A stretch of 64,000 nucleotides of DNA from Syntrophaceae bacterium UBA6078 (GCA_002428735.1 DIXO01000020.1:1-64000); one strand, 5' to 3'. Counted from the stretch's first letter, positions 44,118 to 53,214 are shown. Made by a program: numbers and translations. Notes: generated by a model from the sequence alone, not told the origin.

Positions 44118-44206
44118 CTGGAAAGAATTTCCCTCCAGCCATTTTCGATGGCGGGTGTATCCGGTTATCAGCTTGATTTCAATAAAAAATCAAGGGCCAC
44201 GACTGA

Positions 44207-44222
44207 TGGCATGCTTGTTGCT
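44207..44222 (+). promoter_or_regulatory. sigma-54 (-24/-12) promoter of the pse operon
   Basis: TGGCATG-CTTG-TTGCT matches the sigma-54 consensus (TGGCACG-N4-TTGCW) except at one base, with exact 12-base GG to GC spacing. It implies a start near 44233 and control by an enhancer-binding protein of the flagellar kind. A palindrome, CTTGATTT...AAATCAAG (44172-44194), lies just upstream. Confidence 0.65.
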
Positions 44223-44226
44223 AATT

Positions 44227-44257
44227 TTAAAGTTAATCTGAAAGTTAGATTAAAGTT
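44227..44257 (+). promoter_or_regulatory. phased AAAGTT repeats, candidate MerR-domain operator
   Basis: Three direct repeats TTAAAGTT, TGAAAGTT, TTAAAGTT at 44227, 44239 and 44250, so 12 and 11 bases apart, one helical turn each. Overlaid on them is a perfect inverted repeat TAATCT-N7-AGATTA (44234-44252). The site covers the predicted start of the sigma-54 transcript, so a bound protein would block it. The MerR-like domain encoded right downstream is the obvious candidate; this is inferred. Confidence 0.5.
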
Positions 44258-44319
44258 TTCCCTGCTCAAAGCCGAAGAGAAGGCTGTCATGAAATAGATC
44301 GCAAAGGATGAGGAACGAT

Positions 44320-45675
44320 ATGGAGACAACAAGGGAATACAAGATACAGGATGTGAGCGAGCGGTTGCACCTTCCGGCTTCCACCATTCGCTATTGGGAG
44401 GGGGAGTTCGGCGGATTTATAACAACAAAAAAAACCCGTGGAAAACAGAGGCGATATACCGAACGCGCCATCGAACAACTCAGGCAGATCAGGGATCTGC
44501 TCCACGTGAAAAAGAAGAGCATTGCGGAGGCCCGGAAGCTTCTCAGGATCGGGAACGAGGATACGGGAAAAATCAACTGGGCAAAGCAAACCATTCTGTT
44601 GACCGGGGGGACCGGTTCCTTCGGCAAGCATTTCTGCACGGTCATGCTGGAGAAGTATCATCCGGAAGTCATTCGGGTTTACAGCCGCGATGAATTGAAA
44701 CAGCATGAGATGCGCCAGGAATTTGGCGAGGACAGGATACGCTATTTTATCGGTGATGTGCGCGACGGCGACCGCCTGAAACGGGCCATGGAAGGGGTTG
44801 ATATCGTGATTCACGCCGCGGCCCTCAAACAGGTGCCGGCATGCGAGTACAATCCCCTTGAGGCGGTAAAGACAAATATCCTCGGCGCGAAGAATGTCAT
44901 CGATGCGGCCATCAACACGGGGGCCAAGAAGGTCGTGGCCCTGAGCACCGACAAGGCGGCCAACCCCGCGAATCTGTACGGAGCCACCAAGCTGTGCGCC
45001 GAGAAAATCTTCGTTCACGGCAATTCCTATTCAGGTCCCCGGGGAACCCGGTTCAGTTGCGTGCGGTATGGGAATGTCATCGGAAGCCGCGGCAGTGTCA
45101 TCCCCGTCTTCAGAGAACAGATGAAATCCGGCAAAATTACCATCACCGACGAAAAAATGACGCGCTTCTGGATCACCCTGGACCAGGCTGTCGATCTGGT
45201 TGTCTCGGCCCTCTGTCACATGCAGGGGGGGGAAATATTCGTTCCCAATATCCCCAGCATGAAGATAACCGATCTTGCCACGGCGATTGCCCCGGAATGC
45301 GAGGTACAAACGATCGGCATCAGACCGGGCGAAAAGCTGCACGAAACCCTCATCACGGCGGAGGAAGGGAGAAACACGATTGCCTACAAAGGGATGTATG
45401 TCATCATGCCGGATCATTCATGGTGGAAGAGGCACAACTATGAAACGGGCCGGAAGGTTCCTGAAGGTTTTGTGTATTCAAGCAATCGGAACGATCACTG
45501 GCTCGATATCGAGGCCCTGAGAAAGATAACGCGGCCTTTGTCTTCGGGCAACGATGAGGCCATTGCCAATTTTGCTTCCACCATTCACCGCTTAAGTGAG
45601 AACGTCATTCTGGATATGATCGGCGCGGAAGAGAACCTGCCTTCTCCGGAGAAGGCTTTCGAGGCTCGGATCTAA
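44320..45675 (+). CDS. pseB: MerR-type DNA-binding domain fused to PseB (UDP-GlcNAc 4,6-dehydratase/5-epimerase)
   Basis: 451 residues in one unbroken frame. Residues 7-73 are a MerR-like winged helix (YKIQDVSERLHLPASTIRYWE, then RRYTERAIEQLRQIRDLLH). From residue 84 the chain is a full-length PseB: TILLTGGTGSFGK (NAD), HAAALKQVPACEYNP, STDKAANPANLYGATK (catalytic Asp-Lys and Tyr), and RYGNVIGSRGSVIP. It would start pseudaminic acid synthesis from UDP-GlcNAc. Free PseB normally starts at the TILLTGG strand. No internal ATG, GTG or TTG with a ribosome site separates the halves. AGGA precedes the ATG at 44320. Confidence 0.88.
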   Translation: METTREYKIQDVSERLHLPASTIRYWEGEFGGFITTKKTRGKQRRYTERAIEQLRQIRDLLHVKKKSIAEARKLLRIGNEDTGKINWAKQTILLTGGTGSFGKHFCTVMLEKYHPEVIRVYSRDELKQHEMRQEFGEDRIRYFIGDVRDGDRLKRAMEGVDIVIHAAALKQVPACEYNPLEAVKTNILGAKNVIDAAINTGAKKVVALSTDKAANPANLYGATKLCAEKIFVHGNSYSGPRGTRFSCVRYGNVIGSRGSVIPVFREQMKSGKITITDEKMTRFWITLDQAVDLVVSALCHMQGGEIFVPNIPSMKITDLATAIAPECEVQTIGIRPGEKLHETLITAEEGRNTIAYKGMYVIMPDHSWWKRHNYETGRKVPEGFVYSSNRNDHWLDIEALRKITRPLSSGNDEAIANFASTIHRLSENVILDMIGAEENLPSPEKAFEARI

Positions 45676-45703
45676 GGGCGCGGCGGTGGAGAGAGGAGGT
45701 TTC

Positions 45704-46975
45704 ATGAGAATGTCGGCCCATAGGAAAATGATGCCTTACGGGCATCAATGTATCGAGGAAGATGATATCGCCGCCGTTGTCGAGGTATTGAAATCAGACT
45801 GGCTGACGACGGGACCGCGGGTCAGAGAATTCGAGGAACAATTCGCGAGGCATGTCGGTTCCGGTGAGGCGGTGGCCGTCTCCAGCGGAACAGCGGCGCT
45901 TCATGCGGCGATGCACGCTATCGGCATTGGTCCCGGCGATGAGGTCATTCTTCCGCCCATGACCTTCGCCGCGACAGCCAATGCCGTCGTATTCCAGGGG
46001 GGAACCCCCGTTTTCGTCGATGTGCGGCCGGACACGCTCCTCATTGATCCGGAAAAAATCACGGCACAGATTACGGACCGTACGAAGGCCATTCTATGCG
46101 TCGATTACGCCGGACAACCCTGCGATTACGACGCGCTGAGATCCATTGCAAAGAGAAAGGGATTGATCCTCGTGGCGGATTCCTGTCACGCCCTGGGAGC
46201 CCGGTACAAGGGGCGTCCGGTCGGCTCCCTTGCCGACTTGACGGTCTTCAGCTTTCATCCGGTAAAACATATCACCACAGGTGAAGGGGGCATGGTCACG
46301 ACGGATATGCCCGTGGCTGCGGAGCGCATGCGCGCCTTTCGCAACCATGGGATCACCACCGACCACAGCCAGCGGGAGAAACAGGGCTCCTGGTTCTACG
46401 AGATGGTGGACCTCGGCTATAACTACCGCCTCACCGAGCTTCAGTGCGCGCTGGGAATGAGCCAGTTGGGCAAGTCTTCCGCATGGCTGGAAAGACGGAG
46501 AGAGATTGCCGCGCGGTATGACGAGGCCTTCGCGCGCACTCCATCCGTCAAGCCCCTGCGGGTCAGTCAGGACGTATCGCACGCCTACCACCTCTATGTG
46601 GTCAGATTCGATCCCCGTGAATTGACGGCGGGGAGGGAAGAACTATTTACCGCCCTGCGCTCGGCGGGAATAGGCGTCAACGTCCATTACGTTCCGGTTC
46701 ACCTGCATCCCTTCTACCGGGACCGGTTCGGAACGGGTCCCGGGCTGTGTCCCGTCGCCGAGGAGGCGTACGAAGAGATTATTTCACTGCCCATCTTCCC
46801 GGGGATGAGCGGACGGGATGTGGATAGTGTCGTCGAAGCGGTGCGGAACACGGTTGATACGTATGATCGCTTCCGCGTCAACAGGCGCAAAGGTCGCCGT
46901 TTTCATGAAACCGTGAATCCCGCATCGACTTCAACCTTCTCCTGCTGCAGGCATACGGTGGGAAATGGGTACTGA
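45704..46975 (+). CDS. pseC: PseC, PLP aminotransferase of pseudaminic acid synthesis
   Basis: 423 residues of the DegT/DnrJ/EryC1 family. The start MPYGHQCIEEDDIAAVVEVLKSDWLTTGP is typical of PseC, which aminates the 4-keto product of PseB. The PLP lysine is in FSFHPVKHITTGEGG, and the VADSCHALGARYKG motif precedes it. The ATG at 45704 has GGAGG four bases upstream; an in-frame GTG at 45686 is less likely. About 35 basic residues at the C-terminus (NRRKGRRFHETVNP) are extra to the family. Confidence 0.88.
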   Translation: MRMSAHRKMMPYGHQCIEEDDIAAVVEVLKSDWLTTGPRVREFEEQFARHVGSGEAVAVSSGTAALHAAMHAIGIGPGDEVILPPMTFAATANAVVFQGGTPVFVDVRPDTLLIDPEKITAQITDRTKAILCVDYAGQPCDYDALRSIAKRKGLILVADSCHALGARYKGRPVGSLADLTVFSFHPVKHITTGEGGMVTTDMPVAAERMRAFRNHGITTDHSQREKQGSWFYEMVDLGYNYRLTELQCALGMSQLGKSSAWLERRREIAARYDEAFARTPSVKPLRVSQDVSHAYHLYVVRFDPRELTAGREELFTALRSAGIGVNVHYVPVHLHPFYRDRFGTGPGLCPVAEEAYEEIISLPIFPGMSGRDVDSVVEAVRNTVDTYDRFRVNRRKGRRFHETVNPASTSTFSCCRHTVGNGY

Positions 46976-46998
46976 CGTGGTCAGTAGTTTGGAAAAAG

Positions 46999-48132
46999 GT
47001 GAAAGGGTGTGTTTTTAAAGTGGGCGCTGTGATGGCGGGAAGACGGTTGGAAGATAAAACGCTCGTAATCAGGGCGGACGCGAACCCGCTGATCGGGACG
47101 GGGCATGTCATGCGGTGTCTGGCGCTGGCCCAGACCTGGAAGGATGCGGGCGGGCGCGTGGTCTTCGGGACGGCGCCGGACTCTCGACCGCTGGAAGCAC
47201 GGCTTCGCCGCAATGCGGTTGATGTCACATATCTTTCCGAGACACCCGGGAGCGTTGACGATGCATCGCGGACGGTTGCCCTTGCCATGCGCGAGCGGGC
47301 GGCATGGATTGTGGTGGATGGGTATCAGTTCGGCGATGAATATCAGAAGCTCATCAAAGACGCGAGGCTGAAGATCCTTTTGATGGACGATTATGGCCAT
47401 GCCGATCATTACTGGGCCGATCTGGTCTTGAATCAGAACATATACGCCCGGAGGGATCTGTATCCGAACAAAGAGGCATATACGCGCCTCCTCCTGGGGT
47501 CGCAATACGTGCTGTTGCGGCGGGAATTTTTGCGATGGTCCGGCTGGAAGCGGGAGATCAAGGAAAGGGCGTGTAATATATTGATCACCCTGGGCGGCTC
47601 CGATCCCGGCAATGGAACCCTGTCGGTTGTGAAGGCGCTGGACACGCTGGACAGCTTCGGCTGTGAAGTGAGAATCGTGACAGGACCGGCAAATCCCCAT
47701 GCAGGAACGGTAGAAAAGGCAATTTCCCCGCGGAACATGCGTATCATGCAAAACGTCGATGATATGCCTGCTTTGATGGCGTGGGCCGATATGGCTGTTT
47801 CGGCGGGCGGGAGCACCTGCTGGGAGATGTGCTTTATGGGGCTTCCTTTTTTAACCGTCGTTCTCGCGGACAATCAGAAGGATATAGCGCGCGGCCTCGA
47901 TGAGGAGGAACTCGCTGAAAATCTCGGGTGGCTCTCCGACCTGTCGGAAGACCGGATGGTGGAGCGGATATCCGATATGATCACCAACCGGGAAAAAAGG
48001 GAGAGATTCAGCGCCAGTGGGAGATTGCTGGTAGACGGACGGGGGGCTCTTCGAATCGTCCGGCATATTCTGGAGGGGCAGCCTTCGTTTCCCGTAAACG
48101 CGCGCCCTGCGGTGAGGGAGTGCATGCTCTAA
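46999..48132 (+). CDS. pseG: PseG, UDP-sugar hydrolase of pseudaminic acid synthesis
   Basis: Up to 377 residues. LVIRADANPLIGTGHVMRCLALA near the N-terminus with the catalytic His of GTGHVMRC, and SAGGSTCWEMCFMGLPFL in the second domain, are diagnostic of PseG, a GT-B-like enzyme that removes UDP from UDP-2,4-diacetamido-trideoxy-altrose. It acts after PseH and before PseI. The start is uncertain: GTG codons at 46999, 47011, 47020 and 47029 and an ATG at 47032 are all in frame, and 47032 would give the common N-terminus. Confidence 0.87.
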   Translation: MKGCVFKVGAVMAGRRLEDKTLVIRADANPLIGTGHVMRCLALAQTWKDAGGRVVFGTAPDSRPLEARLRRNAVDVTYLSETPGSVDDASRTVALAMRERAAWIVVDGYQFGDEYQKLIKDARLKILLMDDYGHADHYWADLVLNQNIYARRDLYPNKEAYTRLLLGSQYVLLRREFLRWSGWKREIKERACNILITLGGSDPGNGTLSVVKALDTLDSFGCEVRIVTGPANPHAGTVEKAISPRNMRIMQNVDDMPALMAWADMAVSAGGSTCWEMCFMGLPFLTVVLADNQKDIARGLDEEELAENLGWLSDLSEDRMVERISDMITNREKRERFSASGRLLVDGRGALRIVRHILEGQPSFPVNARPAVRECML

Positions 48133-48153
48133 AAAATAGGATAAGAGGAAATT

Positions 48154-49461
48154 ATGTCGCATCTTGCCATCAATGGAGGAGAAAAAGTCAGGACACGACC
48201 CTTCCCCGCTTACAACATGATCGGGAAGGAAGAGGAAGAAGCGGTTGTGAAGGTCATGCGCTCCGGAATCCTCTCTCGATTTCTGGGGTCCTGGCATAGG
48301 GATTTTTACGGAGGACCCGCGGTGCAGGCCCTCGAAAGAGAATGGGCTGCATACTATAACGTCAAACATGCCATCGCGGTCAATTCGGCCACCTCCGGGC
48401 TCTATTGTGCCGTCGGAGCCACGGGCGCCGGGCCGGGGGATGAGATCATCGTCTCTCCCTATACCATGAGCGCTTCGGCCACCGCCGCCCTGGTCTATAA
48501 CGCGATTCCCGTTTTTGCGGATATTGAAGAGGATTATTTCTGTCTGGATCCTGATTCCGTCGAGGAGAGAATCACGCCCCGGACGAAGGCCATCGTGGTG
48601 GTGGATATTTTCGGCCTTCCCTATGACGCCGAACGTATCAACTCGATTGCGGAAGACCACAACCTGACGGTTATTGAAGATGCCGCGCAGGCGCCGGGGG
48701 TGAAATCAAAAGGCAGATATGCGGGCACTCTTGGCCATATCGGGGTCTATTCCTTGAATTATCATAAACATATCCATTCAGGAGAGGGGGGAATCATCGT
48801 CACGGACGATGATGAACTGGCTGAGCGGATGCGCCTCATTCGGAACCATGCCGAAGCGGTTGTCGAACAGATGGGGCGGACCCATCTGGTGAATATGCTG
48901 GGTTTCAATTTCCGCATGACTGAAATTGAAGCCGCCATTGCCCGGGAACAGTTAAAAAAACTGGAGGGCATCATGGAAAACTGGCTGAACAATGTAACGT
49001 ATCTGGAAGAAAAGCTGGCGGATATCCCCTGCCTCGTCATGCCCCGGGTCCGGCCGGGCTGTGAACATGCCTATTATGTGCACCCCGTCAAATTCCGAAG
49101 CGATGTGGCCGGCATATCCCGGGAGCGTTTTGTCGATGCCGTCAGGGCGGAGTTGCCACATTACGTGAACAGAGAAGGGGAGGGCGTCAAGATCGGCTGC
49201 GGGTATGTGCAGCCATTGTATCTCCAGCCCCTCTATCAGCAGAAAACAGTGTACGGTGACAAGGGATTCCCCTTTGTCGCTCCTTTTTACCATGAAGAGG
49301 TGAGGTATGAGAAAGGAATCTGCCCGGTCTGTGAAAAGATGTATGACACACAGCTCATCACCCATGAATTGATGCGCCCCTCCCTGAGCGGCGATGATCT
49401 GGACGACGTGGCGTCGGCCTTTGCGAAGGTCTGGAAATACCGGGGAGAATTGAAAGGGTGA
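48154..49461 (+). CDS. second DegT/DnrJ/EryC1 sugar aminotransferase
   Basis: 435 residues. The fold type is clear: AVNSATSGLYCAVGATGAGPGDEIIVSP, VIEDAAQAPG and the PLP lysine in YSLNYHKHIHSGEGG. It is unlike PseC in detail, with LAINGGEKVRTRPFPAYN at the start, a form common in enzymes for 3-amino and other deoxysugars. The C-terminal PVCEKMYDTQL segment also differs. It would aminate another keto-sugar and may supply the amine later formylated by the next gene, which starts three bases after the stop. Confidence 0.82.
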   Translation: MSHLAINGGEKVRTRPFPAYNMIGKEEEEAVVKVMRSGILSRFLGSWHRDFYGGPAVQALEREWAAYYNVKHAIAVNSATSGLYCAVGATGAGPGDEIIVSPYTMSASATAALVYNAIPVFADIEEDYFCLDPDSVEERITPRTKAIVVVDIFGLPYDAERINSIAEDHNLTVIEDAAQAPGVKSKGRYAGTLGHIGVYSLNYHKHIHSGEGGIIVTDDDELAERMRLIRNHAEAVVEQMGRTHLVNMLGFNFRMTEIEAAIAREQLKKLEGIMENWLNNVTYLEEKLADIPCLVMPRVRPGCEHAYYVHPVKFRSDVAGISRERFVDAVRAELPHYVNREGEGVKIGCGYVQPLYLQPLYQQKTVYGDKGFPFVAPFYHEEVRYEKGICPVCEKMYDTQLITHELMRPSLSGDDLDDVASAFAKVWKYRGELKG

Positions 49462-49464
49462 ATC

Positions 49465-50196
49465 ATGACGGCAATGGGGAGAAGGCGGATCGGAACAGGC
49501 AAGCACGGCGGTACATCTTCTGATAGGGAGGACGGTGGCGGCGCCCGGCCACCTTGCCTATCGATCACCGTTCTCTCCGATAAAGAAAGCTGGATCAATG
49601 CGTACCTGCCGGACCTCGTGTCATCCCTGACACGAATGGGGCATGCCGTTGTCTGGAGACACAACCTTTCCCATGTCAGGAAGGGCGACATCGCCTTCTA
49701 TCTGGGATGCGGACAGATCATTGCTCCCCCTGTCCTGGCGAGAAACAGGCACAATCTTGTTGTCCATGAGAGCGACCTGCCTCACGGGAAAGGGTGGTCC
49801 CCCCTGACATGGCAGATTCTCGATGGAAAGAACGAAATTCCCGTAACCCTGTTTGAGGCGGAAGAACGGGTGGACAGCGGAAGAATCTATCTCAGGGATG
49901 TGATGCGTTTTGACGGCACGGAACTGGTAGAAGACCTGAGAAAGAAACAGGCTGCATACACCATCAGGATGTGCCTCTCCTTTGTTCGAGGGTACCCGGG
50001 GATTGTCTCAAAGGGAAGGGATCAGTCGGGAAGAGCGTCGTATTACAGGAAGCGCGCACCGGAGGATTCGAGACTTGATCCGGACAAGACGATCCGGGAA
50101 CAGTTCAATCTGTTGCGTGTGGTGGATAATGAACGCTATCCGGCCTATTTCGAACTGGATGGTCTGCGGTACACGCTTACCATACAGAGAGGGTAA
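49465..50196 (+). CDS. formyltransferase-like protein
   Basis: 243 residues. The centre LVVHESDLPHGKGWSPLTWQILDGKNEIPVTLFE follows the formyltransferase pattern (N-H-S-LP---G--P--W-I--G), with His and the later Asp of ERVDSGRIY. The usual Asn of the catalytic Asn-His-Asp set is Val (VVHES), so activity is uncertain or altered. Enzymes of this group transfer formyl from N10-formyl-THF to a sugar amine. It lies between an aminotransferase and PseI, so the product could be an N-formyl nonulosonic acid. The first 30 residues are low-complexity and may be outside the fold. Confidence 0.7.
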   Translation: MTAMGRRRIGTGKHGGTSSDREDGGGARPPCLSITVLSDKESWINAYLPDLVSSLTRMGHAVVWRHNLSHVRKGDIAFYLGCGQIIAPPVLARNRHNLVVHESDLPHGKGWSPLTWQILDGKNEIPVTLFEAEERVDSGRIYLRDVMRFDGTELVEDLRKKQAAYTIRMCLSFVRGYPGIVSKGRDQSGRASYYRKRAPEDSRLDPDKTIREQFNLLRVVDNERYPAYFELDGLRYTLTIQRG

Positions 50197-50200
50197 GGAA

Positions 50201-51265
50201 ATGGACCCGTTTATTGAAATGAACGGTCGTCGAATCGGGGTGGGCTGCCCCGCCTACATCGTTGCGGAAATGTCGGCCAACCATCATCAGGATTTTGATG
50301 AGGCGGTGAAAATCATTGAAGCCGCCAAGAGGGCCGGCGCGGATGCCGTGAAACTGCAAACCTTCACCCCGGACACCCATACCATTCAGTCGGACAAGGA
50401 ATATTTCCGCGTCGGCGGGGGAACGCTGTGGGATGGGAAGACGCTGTATGATCTGTATCGCGGGGCATACATGCCCTGGGAATGGCAGCCCAGGCTGAAA
50501 GAGATTGCCAATGGCCGGGGATTGGATCTTTTTTCCGCCGCCGTGGACGGTACGGGGGTGGATTTTCTGGAGGAAATGGGTGTCCCCGTTCACAAGGTCA
50601 CATCCTTTGAAATAACGGACCTGCCCCTCATTGAAAAAATGGGAAGGACCGGGAAACCGGTCATTATTTCAACCGGCATGGCTGAACTTTCGGAAATTGA
50701 CGAAGCGGTCCGGGCGGCCCGCACGGCGGGTGCCCGTCAGATCGCCCTTCTCAAATGCAACAGCGCCTACCCTGCCCCGCCGGAAGAGATGAACCTGCGT
50801 ACCATCCCGCACCTGGCGGAGGCCTTCGGAGTGCCGGTCGGGATCTCCGATCACACCATGGATATCGCCGTGCCGGTAGCCGCCGTGTCACTCGGAGCCT
50901 GCATCGTGGAAAAGCACTTTACCCTGTCCCGGAATATCCCGGGCCCGGACAGCACCTTCTCTCTTGAGCCTCACGAATTCAAGGCCATGGTCGAGGCGGT
51001 ACGCACGGCCGAGAAGGCCCTGGGGACGGTGCATTACGGGGTCAGTGAGATTGAGGCACGGAGCCGCATCTTTCGCAGATCGTTGTTCGCGGTAAGGGAT
51101 ATAAAGGCCGGAGAGCGCTTTACGGACGGAAACATCCGGTCCATACGGCCGGGTCACGGATTGCCGGTTCGTCATGTCGGGGAGATCATCGGGCGCTATG
51201 CCAGCCGCGATATCGAGAGAGGGACGCCTCTCGCATGGGACCTCATAGGCGGGGGGGGTACATAG
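50201..51265 (+). CDS. pseI: PseI, pseudaminic acid synthase (NeuB family)
   Basis: 354 residues from the ATG at 50201, four bases after the formyltransferase stop. An open frame runs further upstream, across that gene, and is not used. The NeuB barrel has YIVAEMSANHHQDFDEAVKIIEAAKRAGADAVKLQT and SFEITDLPLIEKMGRTGKPVIISTGMA; HHQ rather than HNG is the PseI form. A SAF (antifreeze-like) domain ends the protein (FAVRDIKAGERFT). It condenses the PseG product with phosphoenolpyruvate to give the nine-carbon acid. Confidence 0.9.
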   Translation: MDPFIEMNGRRIGVGCPAYIVAEMSANHHQDFDEAVKIIEAAKRAGADAVKLQTFTPDTHTIQSDKEYFRVGGGTLWDGKTLYDLYRGAYMPWEWQPRLKEIANGRGLDLFSAAVDGTGVDFLEEMGVPVHKVTSFEITDLPLIEKMGRTGKPVIISTGMAELSEIDEAVRAARTAGARQIALLKCNSAYPAPPEEMNLRTIPHLAEAFGVPVGISDHTMDIAVPVAAVSLGACIVEKHFTLSRNIPGPDSTFSLEPHEFKAMVEAVRTAEKALGTVHYGVSEIEARSRIFRRSLFAVRDIKAGERFTDGNIRSIRPGHGLPVRHVGEIIGRYASRDIERGTPLAWDLIGGGGT

Positions 51266-51268
51266 ACT

Positions 51269-52264
51269 ATGACGACTGTACTGATAACCGGGGCCGGCGG
51301 AGCGGCAATTCCCGGACTTATCAACCGGTTGCGAAGCGATGGGTACCGGGTTCTGGCCGCGGATATGGATCGACATGCCGTCGGGCTTTTTCTCGCGGAC
51401 GCCGGGTTAATCATACCCCCCGGAGGGGCGCCCGGCTTTGTGCCGGCCCTTCGTCGGATCTGTCATGAGGAGAACGTTGAAGTCGTCGTACCCCTTGTGG
51501 ATGAAGAATTGGCGCCTGTCTGGGAGCTTGCCGGTGACGGCGTGCACATCATGTTGCCCAGACGAGAATTTATCTCCCTTTGCCTGGATAAATACGCACT
51601 CGCGAAGCGATTAGCCGTATGCGATATCAGGGCACCCCACACCAGACTTGCGAGCGAAGGTGTTGGCGCCGCGATGCGGTTTCCCCTGGTGGTGAAACCG
51701 CGGACGGGCAGAGGCAGCCGCGGGGTAGAACTGCTGGACTCGAACGAGGCATTACGGTCGTATCTCGGCGGCAGTCCCTATGGGGAGGATAAACTGATTC
51801 TCCAGGAATATATCAGTGGCCCCGAGTTTACGGTCTCCGTTGTCGCCTGGCGGGACGGGGAGGTGCAGGCGGTTGTTCCCAAAGAGGTCATCAGCAAACG
51901 GGGGATAACCCGCCTGGCCGTTACCAGGCGGAACGACAGGATCGATCGGCTGTGCAGAGACATACAGTCCCGTCTGCGCGCGGACGGTCCCTTTAATGTG
52001 CAGTTGCGAATCGATGAGAAGAGCGGAGAGCCGGTTCCTTTTGAGATCAATCCGCGATTCTCGACGACCGTTTCGCTGACCATTGCGGCGGGCATCGATG
52101 AACTGGGAGGGCTTATCAGGCAGGCGGTGAGCGGAAGCAATTCCTGTCGCTTTGATCAATGGCGCGAAGGTGTTGTTCTGATCCGTCAGACCCTTGATGA
52201 ATTTGTCGCCGAATCTGATTTTAACGCCCGCAACGATCACATACGGGGAGTGCAACGGCAATGA
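51269..52264 (+). CDS. ATP-grasp ligase
   Basis: 331 residues. VLITGAGGAAIPGLINRL begins a pre-ATP-grasp domain and FPLVVKPRTGRGSRGVELLDS, ILQEYISGPEFTVSVV and PFEINPRFSTTVSLTIAAG give the nucleotide and metal sites, in the style of carbamoyl-phosphate-synthase-like ligases. It should join a carboxylate to an amine or similar using ATP. Just after PseI, whose product has a carboxylate, amidation or amino-acid linking of a nonulosonic acid or precursor is possible. The next gene overlaps by four bases. Confidence 0.75.
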   Translation: MTTVLITGAGGAAIPGLINRLRSDGYRVLAADMDRHAVGLFLADAGLIIPPGGAPGFVPALRRICHEENVEVVVPLVDEELAPVWELAGDGVHIMLPRREFISLCLDKYALAKRLAVCDIRAPHTRLASEGVGAAMRFPLVVKPRTGRGSRGVELLDSNEALRSYLGGSPYGEDKLILQEYISGPEFTVSVVAWRDGEVQAVVPKEVISKRGITRLAVTRRNDRIDRLCRDIQSRLRADGPFNVQLRIDEKSGEPVPFEINPRFSTTVSLTIAAGIDELGGLIRQAVSGSNSCRFDQWREGVVLIRQTLDEFVAESDFNARNDHIRGVQRQ

Positions 52265-53214
52265 TTCTTGTCACGGGTGCGGGCGGTTTTCTGGGACGTC
52301 ATCTTGTTGCCCATTCGCTGGCTGCGGGGGCGGATGTGGTGCCGCTGTATCGAAGCGTGAAAATGAAGATCGAGAAACAGAGATGGGAAGCCGACCTGAC
52401 AAATCCACAGCACATGCAGGGACTGAAAGAATATGTCCAGACCCCGCATACGATTGTTCATCTTGCCGGTCGTATCGAGATTTCTCTCGTGCCGAATCCC
52501 CTGTCTGTCTCCCTGCCCCCTGTGGCCGGGTCGGAAGATATTTCATCCATCTATTCGGCGAACGTCACTTCGACGGCACATCTCCTCCAGTATTGTCTTC
52601 AGAAGGGAGTGAAGCATCTTATATTCGCCTCTTCGCAGACGGTTTACGGCATGCCGGCCTGTGAGGTGATTACCGAAGAGACACGCTGTGAACCGCTCGA
52701 ACATTATGCGGCCAGCAAACTGTGCGCAGAGCACCTGCTGGAAATCGGCGCGCGTCAGGGCCTCACCGTCACGGTGCTCCGGTTCCCCGGTCTGTACGGG
52801 GGAGATCGAAGGGAAGGGGTTGTGTATGGATTTTGCAGATCCGCTTTGGAGCGGAGGAGCATCGAGGTGAAAACGGACATTCCTCTGCCCATTGATGTCA
52901 TCCATGTCAGTGATGTGGTGGACGCCATTGAAAAGGCGATATCTCTTAAGGGGCATGAGTGGCATTGCCTGAATATTGCCACCGGTGAAGCATGCAGCCT
53001 GCATATACTCGCGGATTCCATTGCGGGGCTTGTTCCGGGATGCACGGCGCATGTGTCCGGCGTACCGCAGCCGATAGTGAGGATGGATTCTTCAAAGGCG
53101 CGTTCCGTCCTGGGGTGGCGGGCTGTGTCTCGTCGCGAAAGGCTCTCAGCAATGATAAAAAATGTAGAAAACGAGTTCAGAGCACCTGAACACAAGGAGG
53201 CATGGCATGCCTGA
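52261..53214 (+). CDS. NAD-dependent sugar epimerase/dehydratase (extended SDR)
   Basis: 317 residues. MILVTGAGGFLGRHLVAHSLAAGADVV is the NAD site, IVHLAGRIE and NVTSTAHLLQYC follow, and HLIFASSQTVYG with EHYAASKLCAEHLL supplies the YxxxK pair. The fold is clear but the sugar is not. Overlaps of four bases at the start and eight at the end place it firmly in the operon. Confidence 0.82.
   Translation: MILVTGAGGFLGRHLVAHSLAAGADVVPLYRSVKMKIEKQRWEADLTNPQHMQGLKEYVQTPHTIVHLAGRIEISLVPNPLSVSLPPVAGSEDISSIYSANVTSTAHLLQYCLQKGVKHLIFASSQTVYGMPACEVITEETRCEPLEHYAASKLCAEHLLEIGARQGLTVTVLRFPGLYGGDRREGVVYGFCRSALERRSIEVKTDIPLPIDVIHVSDVVDAIEKAISLKGHEWHCLNIATGEACSLHILADSIAGLVPGCTAHVSGVPQPIVRMDSSKARSVLGWRAVSRRERLSAMIKNVENEFRAPEHKEAWHA

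Noticed and set aside
44172..44194. Rho-independent terminator before the pse operon
   Set aside because: The stem is mostly A:T and no T-run follows; kept only as a palindrome near the promoter.
45686..45703. GTG start of pseC six codons upstream
   Set aside because: It would place the GGAGG ribosome site inside the gene; ATG 45704 is better.
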